From an uncultured Oceanospirillales bacterium (GTDB lineage Bacteria; Pseudomonadota; Gammaproteobacteria; Pseudomonadales; Litorivicinaceae), in assembly GCA_913061245.1 (NCBI GenBank), contig CAJXTO010000034.1:1-12789 (forward strand): a stretch of 12,789 nucleotides of DNA, written 5' to 3'. The notes below the pieces were generated by a model. The model was not told where the DNA came from, ran no database searches, and saw only the letters and a program-made list of their open reading frames with translations. This document shows, piece by piece, positions 7,192-12,789 of the stretch (the stretch's first letter is position 1; the number at the start of each line of letters is the position of its first letter). The translations under genes were made by a program, and so were the position numbers.

Positions 7192-8653
7192 GTATCGAAT
7201 CCGCCATTGTGAGCGGCAGTTAGAGGGTGGAATCCACCCCGAGACCCACAAGGATCTCTCAACCTCAGCCCCATGCGTCTTTATCGATGACCCCAAACGT
7301 TTGGTCTTCCCTATTCACTTTTCCGGGGGTGGGCCTGGTGAATCCCTGGTTTCGATCGGTGATACCGTTTCTCAGGGAACACCCATTATCAAATGCCGAA
7401 GCGGCATTATTCATGTTGCATCTCGAGCCGGCAAAGTAATCGACATTACCGATCATGCGATCACCCACCCGTCGAATGATGTCAGTGCATCCATCATCAT
7501 CGAGCCAAATGGATCCAAGGACCAAAGCTATCTTGAGCCTCTTGTCTGGCCATTTGACGCAGACACATTGAGGGATCGTGCAATTGAGGCTGGAATTCTG
7601 GGTCTTGGTGGCGCTGGATTCCCAAGCTTTAAAAAATGGTCCGATGGCACTCAAACTCTCATCATCAATGCAGCCGAGTGTGAACCCTACTTAACAGCTG
7701 ATGACACACTGATGCGGATCGATACGCATTCGATGATTCGTGGCGCGTGCATGCTATCTCAAACGCTCGCTATCAAAACGATTGTTATTGGGATTGAAGA
7801 TAACAAGCCCGAGGCGCTTGAAGCGATTGAGAACGCCTTGAAAGAATCACGTTCGGATTGCTTCTTCGACATTGTATTACTCGATACAAAATACCCGTCA
7901 GGATCCGCACGCCAATTAGTCTGGCTCACACTCGGAATTGAGGTGCCAACAGGATCACGGTCGGTCGAATCGGGAGTGATTGTGCACAACCCTGGCACGT
8001 TAGCAGCACTATCCCGTGCAATTGATGGCAAGCCGATCACAGACCGCATCGTGACATTAACCGGCGAAGCCCTTACGACTCCAAAAAATGTCATCGCTCC
8101 GATTGGCACCCCGATCAGTTATCTCATTGAAGCGACTAACACCAATCCTGCCTCGCTCGCTTCAATCACGGTTGGCGGGCCGATGATGGGCTATCCAGTC
8201 ACTGATTTCGATGCTGGAATTACCAAAACAACCAACTGTCTGCTCGCACGTGAAGTTGAAATCCCACCTGAATCACCTTGCATTCGATGCGGCGCATGCG
8301 CCACGGTGTGTCCAGTCCGTCTCCAACCACAACAGATGGTCTTTGCGTTGAAAGGTGGGTCGCTCGATCGCGCAATCCATGAAGGCCTGACAGACTGTAT
8401 CGAATGCGCCGCTTGCAATGCGGTCTGCCCAAGTCACATCCCTCTCGCCGAGTGGTTCCGCTTAGGACGGTTTGAGGCGCGGGAGCAAGCCAATGAACAA
8501 CGCCTTGCAACAGAAGCGCGGGAACGTTTTGAAGCGCGTAACAGACGGCTCGAGCGCATCGCCCAAGAACAAGAGGCAAAGCGTGCTGCGCGTAAAGCTA
8601 AAACTGCAGATGCCCTAGAAAAAGCGCGGAGAGCGCGGGAAGAAAGCGCATGA
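7184..8653 (+). CDS. rsxC: Rsx/Rnf complex NADH-oxidising subunit C
   Basis: RsxC/RnfC is the peripheral subunit that takes electrons from NADH, through FMN, to Fe-S clusters. It resembles the NuoF/NqrA families. In 489 residues I see the N-terminal GGIHP signature (15-19), a glycine-rich flavin/NADH-binding segment GLGGAGFPSFKK (140-151), and the conserved NAAECEPYLTADD (162-174). Two [4Fe-4S] motifs follow: C366-C369-C372-C376 and C405-C408-C411-C415. From about 427 to the end the chain is Arg/Glu/Ala-rich and probably a long helix or coiled coil. E. coli RsxC carries a much longer repetitive C-terminal tail (about 740 residues in total); here the tail is short. The ATG sits inside the end of rsxB (8-nt overlap) and the end overlaps rsxD as ATGA. 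Confidence 0.96.
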   Translation: MAEYRIRHCERQLEGGIHPETHKDLSTSAPCVFIDDPKRLVFPIHFSGGGPGESLVSIGDTVSQGTPIIKCRSGIIHVASRAGKVIDITDHAITHPSNDVSASIIIEPNGSKDQSYLEPLVWPFDADTLRDRAIEAGILGLGGAGFPSFKKWSDGTQTLIINAAECEPYLTADDTLMRIDTHSMIRGACMLSQTLAIKTIVIGIEDNKPEALEAIENALKESRSDCFFDIVLLDTKYPSGSARQLVWLTLGIEVPTGSRSVESGVIVHNPGTLAALSRAIDGKPITDRIVTLTGEALTTPKNVIAPIGTPISYLIEATNTNPASLASITVGGPMMGYPVTDFDAGITKTTNCLLAREVEIPPESPCIRCGACATVCPVRLQPQQMVFALKGGSLDRAIHEGLTDCIECAACNAVCPSHIPLAEWFRLGRFEAREQANEQRLATEARERFEARNRRLERIAQEQEAKRAARKAKTADALEKARRAREESA

Positions 8654-9669
8654 TCAAGCGACCAGACTATCCGCCAATGGATACAGCAATCGTCATGCGT
8701 ACAGTGCTGATAGCTTTGATTCCAGGCATCATCGCCATGACTCTATTTTTTGGAGTTGGCGTTCTGTTGAATATCACGACAGCAATCCTCACTGCACTTG
8801 CTTGTGAAGCGCTATGTCTTGGCTTACGAAAGCGCCCGATACACCCTCGCCTGACGGATTTATCGGCCGTTCTGACTGGCGTTCTGATCGCTCTTGCGCT
8901 TCCGCAAGCAGCCCCCTGGTGGCTAGTGATTGCTGCGACTGCGTCATCGGTTATCTTAGGTAAGCATCTCTATGGTGGGCTTGGTCAAAACCCTGTGAAT
9001 CCGGCGATGCTTGGCTACGCTCTCATGCTGATCTCGGCGCCAGTCGCCATGACGACTCTGTGGATCAATCCACTCGCCACTCCAGATGTTGCAACTGCTT
9101 GGAGCGCCTACTTAGGCCAAGCAAGCGATGCAGTGACAGGTGCTACAACTCTCGATCTATACAAAACCGAATTCCGCTCCCTGACTGCGATTGAAGCCTC
9201 TCGCAACCCACTCTTCAGCCAAGCACATCTGGGTTTGATTTATGGCTATGAATGGGTGGCTTTAGCCTATCTGATCGGTGGCCTTTGGCTAATCTATCAG
9301 CGAGTGATTACCTGGCACACACCTGTTGGACTCTTAGCAACTCTCATTGTGATCAGCGCATTTTTCAGCTTTGATCCAGATACCGCGACACCCGTTTGGG
9401 TTCACTTAGTCGCTGGCGCGGGAGTTTTTGCTGCATTTTTCATTCTGACAGACCCGGTATCGGGCGCCACAAGTCCAAAAGGACGCCTCTGGTTTGCAAT
9501 CGGAGTTGGCATTCTTACTTACCTCATCAGAACTTACGGGCAGTATCCAGATGCCATTGCGTTCGCGGTCTTATTGATGAACTTTGCAGCACCCATGATT
9601 GATCACTACACCCGGCCACGCATTATGGGCCGTGAAGCCAGTGTTAAAGGCCCTGGAGGTCAATCATGA
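8650..9669 (+). CDS. rsxD: Rsx/Rnf complex membrane subunit D, covalent flavoprotein
   Basis: RsxD/RnfD is a multi-spanning membrane subunit related to NqrB that carries covalently bound FMN. The 339 residues contain many hydrophobic helices, the conserved GGLGQNPVNPAMLGYALML block (about 109-127) and a C-terminal IDHYTRPR motif. The flavinylation motif D160-AVTGAT-T166 is in the soluble stretch between helices, and ApbE-type transferases would attach FMN to Thr166. A second segment, DPVSGATSPKG (268-278), also matches DxxSGAT; many relatives have TDPVTA or similar there. ApbE itself is not in this window. GGGA (8637-8640) precedes the ATG, which overlaps the rsxC stop. The 3' end overlaps rsxG as ATGA, and the strong GGAGGT Shine-Dalgarno for rsxG lies within this gene. 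Confidence 0.95.
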   Translation: MIKRPDYPPMDTAIVMRTVLIALIPGIIAMTLFFGVGVLLNITTAILTALACEALCLGLRKRPIHPRLTDLSAVLTGVLIALALPQAAPWWLVIAATASSVILGKHLYGGLGQNPVNPAMLGYALMLISAPVAMTTLWINPLATPDVATAWSAYLGQASDAVTGATTLDLYKTEFRSLTAIEASRNPLFSQAHLGLIYGYEWVALAYLIGGLWLIYQRVITWHTPVGLLATLIVISAFFSFDPDTATPVWVHLVAGAGVFAAFFILTDPVSGATSPKGRLWFAIGVGILTYLIRTYGQYPDAIAFAVLLMNFAAPMIDHYTRPRIMGREASVKGPGGQS

Positions 9670-10262
9670 CGTTGCGTCTTGCAGCCTTTGGCCTGATCAC
9701 AAGCCTCTTCGTTGGGGTGATCTATGTCATCACCAAACCATTAATCATCGCAGCCAAAGAAGAGGCGCGACTCGAACAACTCTATGCACTCGCAGAGCCC
9801 TTACTAGTGGATGGAGCCATTCAAACGCCAGTGCGCAAAGAATTAGCGAGCAATGCACCTGCGACATTGGAAAGACCTCTTCTGATCACTCCAATTGCAA
9901 ACGCAACCGATCAGATAGGATCTGTGATCCCGTTTAAGTCAACAGAAGGCTATAGCGGAACGATTCAATTGCTTATCGCCCTTGATCAAAACCAACGAAT
10001 TATTGGCCTACGCGCGATTGACCATAAAGAAACACCAGGACTCGGTGACAAAATCGATACACGGAAAACCGATTGGATTCTTTCCTTCAACGGTCTTGCA
10101 TACAGGGACCTATCGCCAGATGACTGGGCTGTCGATAAAGATGGTGGGCGATTTGATAGCTTCACTGGGGCAACCATTACACCGCGCGCTGTCGTCAATG
10201 CGTTGAAAGACACGCTACGTTATCTCGACGAGAATCCAGACGTATTGGAGGTCGGCCAGTGA
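9666..10262 (+). CDS. rsxG: Rsx/Rnf complex periplasmic FMN-binding subunit G
   Basis: RsxG/RnfG is anchored by one N-terminal helix and exposes an FMN-binding domain to the periplasm, where it passes electrons between membrane subunits. The 198 residues begin with a hydrophobic segment (about 5-23, LAAFGLITSLFVGVIYVI) that acts as signal anchor. The FMN-binding domain contains the HKETPGLGDKID signature (120-131), and D164-SFTGAT-T170 gives Thr170 as the predicted covalent FMN site. The length is close to the 206 residues of E. coli RsxG. The ATG at 9666 is preceded at 5 nt by GGAGGT (9655-9660), one of the strongest Shine-Dalgarno sequences in the operon, and overlaps the rsxD stop. It overlaps rsxE as GTGA. 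Confidence 0.95.
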   Translation: MTLRLAAFGLITSLFVGVIYVITKPLIIAAKEEARLEQLYALAEPLLVDGAIQTPVRKELASNAPATLERPLLITPIANATDQIGSVIPFKSTEGYSGTIQLLIALDQNQRIIGLRAIDHKETPGLGDKIDTRKTDWILSFNGLAYRDLSPDDWAVDKDGGRFDSFTGATITPRAVVNALKDTLRYLDENPDVLEVGQ

Positions 10263-10876
10263 AAATCGTCACGCTATGGCTTGATGGCATCTGGGATAGA
10301 AACCCAGGATTGATTCAACTATTAGGACTCTGTCCATTATTGGCTGTATCGAACACGCTGGAAAACGCATTTGGCCTGGGACTTGCGACACTATTTGTCT
10401 TGGTCTTGTCCAACGCATCCGTCAGCCTGATCCGCAACCTTGTTGATGATGCAATCCGCCTACCTGTCTTCGTCTTAGTCATTGCGGCCTTAACCACCTG
10501 CGCAGAACTCTTGGTTCAGGCGTTTGACTACCCCCTCTACCAGTCACTGGGTATTTTTCTCCCATTGATTGTGACCAACTGTTTGATACTCGGGAGAGCT
10601 GAAGCACTTGCTCGCCGTGAGCCATTTGTTGTGAGCACCATGGATGGTCTCGCTCAGGGTCTTGGATTTTTCTTGGTATTGGTGAGCCTCGGAGCGCTGC
10701 GTGAATGGGCCTCTGAAACACTGATCCTGGCAGCACTGCCACCGGGTGCTTTTATCGCGCTCGGATTATTAGTGGCATTGCATCAAGTGATTCAATCCAA
10801 GCTCAAACACCTAAGAACTCAGATCATCGCCAACACCAAAGACCGTCGCGTGCGAACCACTGGAGATATTTCGTGA
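10259..10876 (+). CDS. rsxE: Rsx/Rnf complex subunit E, short form
   Basis: RsxE/RnfE is the membrane partner of RsxA, with the opposite orientation, and shares the Fe-S cluster between them. Cys25 (LLGLCPLLAV) and Cys108 (LIVTNCLILGRAEA) are the expected ligands. The protein is 205 residues, against 231 for E. coli. The main gap is between ALRE (about 146-149) and LPPGAF (160-165): only 10 residues join the last two membrane helices, where E. coli as I recall has about 36, beginning GNGTLFDGA. The flanking helices are intact and the frame is open, so it looks like a natural short loop and not a broken gene. The start is GTG at 10259, with GGAGG (10247-10251) 7 nt upstream, overlapping the rsxG stop. 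The end overlaps nth as GTGA. The polar tail is 28-30 residues. Confidence 0.93.
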   Translation: MKIVTLWLDGIWDRNPGLIQLLGLCPLLAVSNTLENAFGLGLATLFVLVLSNASVSLIRNLVDDAIRLPVFVLVIAALTTCAELLVQAFDYPLYQSLGIFLPLIVTNCLILGRAEALARREPFVVSTMDGLAQGLGFFLVLVSLGALREWASETLILAALPPGAFIALGLLVALHQVIQSKLKHLRTQIIANTKDRRVRTTGDIS

Positions 10877-11508
10877 ATAAAGAGATTCGAACGGAAATCT
10901 TCACACGCTTACGGGACCAAAACCCCAACCCAACAACAGAGCTTGAGTGGACCACACCATTTGAACTTCTGATCGCGGTATTACTCTCAGCACAAGCAAC
11001 AGACGTCTCTGTGAACCTCGCAACGCGCAAACTCTATCCGATTGCAAACACCCCGGAAGCCATCTTGGCGCTCGGAATTGATGGTGTAAAAGAGTGCATC
11101 AAAACAATCGGGCTCTATAACTCAAAAGCAGAAAACGTGATGAAAACCTGTGCGATTTTACTCGAAAAGCACAATGGTGAGATTCCGCGAACACGCGACG
11201 AGTTAGAGGCGTTACCTGGGGTCGGTCGTAAGACAGCAAATGTGGTTTTAAATACGGCATTTGGTGAACCGACCATGGCAGTCGACACACACATCTTCCG
11301 TCTTGCGAACCGAACTCGAATTGCACCAGGAAAGGACGTCCGGGAAGTTGAAGACCGACTCGTCAGAGTGATTCCAAAAGAGTTTTTAAAAGATGCACAC
11401 CATTGGATGATCTTACATGGGCGCTATGTCTGCAAAGCTCGGAAACCAGACTGTACGAACTGCCTGATCTCCGATCTGTGTGAATACAAAGGTAAACCGA
11501 GCCTTTGA
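10873..11508 (+). CDS. nth: Endonuclease III (DNA glycosylase/AP lyase)
   Basis: Nth removes oxidised pyrimidines from DNA and cleaves the resulting abasic site by beta-elimination. The 211 residues keep the E. coli numbering exactly: helix-hairpin-helix LPGVGRKTANVVL with catalytic Lys120, catalytic Asp138 in MAVDTHIFR, and the C-terminal [4Fe-4S] loop with C187, C194, C197 and C203 (C-x6-C-x2-C-x5-C). The start is GTG at 10873, preceded by GGAGA (10862-10866), and overlaps the rsxE stop. rsx/rnf-nth linkage is widespread in gammaproteobacteria and suggests co-expression of a low-potential electron-transfer complex with an Fe-S repair enzyme. The TGA at 11506-11508 is one base from the stop codon of convergent argG, with no terminator visible. 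Confidence 0.97.
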   Translation: MNKEIRTEIFTRLRDQNPNPTTELEWTTPFELLIAVLLSAQATDVSVNLATRKLYPIANTPEAILALGIDGVKECIKTIGLYNSKAENVMKTCAILLEKHNGEIPRTRDELEALPGVGRKTANVVLNTAFGEPTMAVDTHIFRLANRTRIAPGKDVREVEDRLVRVIPKEFLKDAHHWMILHGRYVCKARKPDCTNCLISDLCEYKGKPSL

Positions 11509-11509
11509 T

Positions 11510-12730
11510 TTATTTGCGTAGCGAACGACCTTTCTTTGCAGCAGTACGTAAACGCAGCGCATTCAGCTTGATGAAGCCTTCCGCATCTTTCTGGTCGTAT
11601 GCACCAGCATCATCTTCGAACGTCGCAATCGCCTCATCAAACAACGACTGATCCGAGCGACGACCGGTGACAGCCACAGATCCCTTGTACAGCTTCAAAC
11701 GTACATCACCATTGACGACTGCTTGTGACTCATCAATCGCAGCCTGCATCATTTTGCGCTCTGGTGACCACCAATACCCGTTGTAGACCAAATCGGCATA
11801 CTTCGCGATCAAGCTGTCTTTGAAATGCGCAACTTCACGGTCTAGCGTGATCGATTCAAGCGCACGGTGTGCCTTGAGCATGATGGTTCCGCCTGGTGTT
11901 TCATAACAGCCGCGAGACTTCATACCCACATAACGGTTTTCAACGATATCCAAACGGCCAATACCATGACGACCGCCAATCGCATTGAGCTCCGCTAGCA
12001 ACGTCGCTGGAGACATCGCTTGACCGTTGATACTGACAGGATCACCGTTTTTAAAGCCTAATACGATTTCTTCTGCTTGATCCGGCGCAGCTTCTGGAGA
12101 GACCGACCAACGCCACATGTCTTCTTCAGGCTCAGCCCATGGATCTTCTAATACCGCGCCTTCGTAGCTGATATGAAGAAGGTTCGCATCCATCGAATAC
12201 GGTGACTTCTTACCGCGCTTTTGCTCAACAGGGATGTTGTGTTGCTCACAATACGCAAGGAGTGTTTCGCGGGAGGTCAAATCCCACTCACGCCATGGTG
12301 CAATGACCTGTACTGCTGGGTTCAATGCATAGGCACCGAGCTCAAAACGGACTTGATCGTTACCTTTACCTGTCGCTCCATGGCTGATTGCATCAGCGCC
12401 TGTTTCTTCAGCAATCTCAACCAAACGCTTGGCGATCAAGGGACGCGCAATTGAGGTACCCAAGAGATACTCACCTTCGTAAATCGTATTCGCACGGAAC
12501 ATTGGGAAGACATACTCAGACACGAATTCTTCGCGTAAATCTTCAATGTAGATTTCCTTCACGCCGAGGGCTTCAGCCTTCGCTCGCGCCGGTTCAACTT
12601 CCTCGCCCTGCCCTAAATCAGCTGTAAAGGTGACAACTTCACACTGATAGGTTTCCTGAAGCCAACGCACAATCACACTGGTATCGAGACCACCGGAGTA
12701 CGCCAAAACGACCTTGTTAATGTCCGACAT
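11510..12730 (-). CDS. argG: Argininosuccinate synthase ArgG
   Basis: ArgG joins citrulline and aspartate, using ATP (released as AMP and pyrophosphate), in the penultimate step of arginine synthesis; it is a cytosolic tetramer. From the ATG at 12730 the protein has 406 residues, typical of the ~400-residue bacterial type I family and shorter than the ~447-residue E. coli enzyme. The N-type ATP pyrophosphatase P-loop SGGLDTS is at 12-18, and the conserved GATGKGNDQVRFE (118-130) supplies substrate-binding residues. AGGA (minus strand, 12743-12740) stands 9 nt before this ATG. An upstream in-frame ATG at 12772 adds 14 non-conserved residues and falls in the proposed -10 box, so it is rejected. 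The gene is monocistronic within the window and ends one base from nth. Confidence 0.96.
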   Translation of the reverse strand: MSDINKVVLAYSGGLDTSVIVRWLQETYQCEVVTFTADLGQGEEVEPARAKAEALGVKEIYIEDLREEFVSEYVFPMFRANTIYEGEYLLGTSIARPLIAKRLVEIAEETGADAISHGATGKGNDQVRFELGAYALNPAVQVIAPWREWDLTSRETLLAYCEQHNIPVEQKRGKKSPYSMDANLLHISYEGAVLEDPWAEPEEDMWRWSVSPEAAPDQAEEIVLGFKNGDPVSINGQAMSPATLLAELNAIGGRHGIGRLDIVENRYVGMKSRGCYETPGGTIMLKAHRALESITLDREVAHFKDSLIAKYADLVYNGYWWSPERKMMQAAIDESQAVVNGDVRLKLYKGSVAVTGRRSDQSLFDEAIATFEDDAGAYDQKDAEGFIKLNALRLRTAAKKGRSLRK

Positions 12731-12770
12731 TGAAAGAAATCCTAAAAAATCATGAAAAATCAGGCCGCGC

Positions 12771-12779
12771 ATGATACCA
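12771..12779 (-). promoter_or_regulatory. Candidate extended -10 promoter of argG
   Basis: On the minus strand TGGTATCAT reads as an extended -10 (TG, one base, TATCAT at 12776-12771). Transcription would begin near 12764, giving a leader of about 34 nt. The -35 would lie beyond the window edge, so it cannot be judged. Bases 12731-12770 are AT-rich leader with the ribosome-binding site. No clear ARG-box pair was recognised in the visible part. Confidence 0.4.
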
Positions 12780-12789
12780 GAGCGCGCGA

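Noticed and set aside
7265..8579. Several 75-129-codon open frames antisense to rsxC
   Set aside because: They overlap each other and a firmly identified gene with intact Fe-S motifs; no family features were seen.
12731..12772. N-terminal extension of argG to an ATG at 12772 (420 residues)
   Set aside because: The extra 14 residues precede the conserved ArgG start, the ATG overlaps a likely -10 box, and the inner ATG has a properly spaced AGGA.
1..12789. Mobile elements, CRISPR arrays, tRNA/rRNA genes, or a horizontally acquired island
   Set aside because: No transposase, integrase, phage gene, spaced direct repeat or RNA-gene signature was found, and every gene is a full-length core function with similar composition.

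Overview
This window is a compact, core-genome stretch from a bacterium, most likely a gammaproteobacterium related to the Pseudomonadales/Oceanospirillales group. The evidence is the gene content and order (dcd and mrp/apbC divergent from metG, then rsx/rnfABCDGE followed by nth), the 188-residue Dcd type, and the roughly balanced base composition (rows counted by eye are near 50% G+C). From memory, dcd-mrp-metG and rnfABCDGE-nth also lie close together in Pseudomonas aeruginosa. I cannot name a genus from sequence alone.

Layout: there are two head-to-head transcription units and one convergent gene. Leftward from a 75-bp divergent control region (3503-3577) run apbC (Mrp-type Fe-S carrier ATPase), dcd (dCTP deaminase), purU (formyltetrahydrofolate deformylase) and folD (methylenetetrahydrofolate dehydrogenase/cyclohydrolase). 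Spacings are 3 nt, 8 nt and a 4-nt overlap. The unit ends at a clear stem-loop terminator (32-67). Rightward run metG, an OsmC/YhfA-like gene, rsxA, rsxB, rsxC, rsxD, rsxG, rsxE and nth. The gap after metG is only 10 nt, and every later junction overlaps by 4 or 8 nt, so this looks like one nine-cistron, translationally coupled operon. argG lies on the minus strand at the right end, tail to tail with nth and separated from it by one base.

How the genes work together: apbC-dcd-purU-folD joins Fe-S delivery with one-carbon folate turnover and pyrimidine deoxynucleotide supply. FolD makes 10-formyl-THF, PurU hydrolyses it to THF plus formate, and Dcd starts the dCTP-to-dUTP route to dTMP, which consumes methylene-THF. 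The rsx/rnf genes encode a full six-subunit membrane complex that moves electrons from NADH to low-potential acceptors or reduces SoxR. Its iron-sulfur, covalent-FMN and inter-subunit cluster residues are all visible. nth (an Fe-S DNA glycosylase) and the OsmC-like thiol protein fit a redox/oxidative-stress theme in the same operon, while metG is housekeeping.

I see no mobile element, CRISPR array, tRNA, rRNA or foreign-looking insert. No gene-free stretch exceeds 75 bp. I found no undescribed system. The points worth a second look are fine-scale: a TTG start that restores the normal length of RsxA, an RsxE lacking most of its last periplasmic loop, a second flavinylation-like motif in RsxD, the palindrome-bearing divergent promoter, the unbroken overlap chain, and the one-base convergent junction without a terminator.
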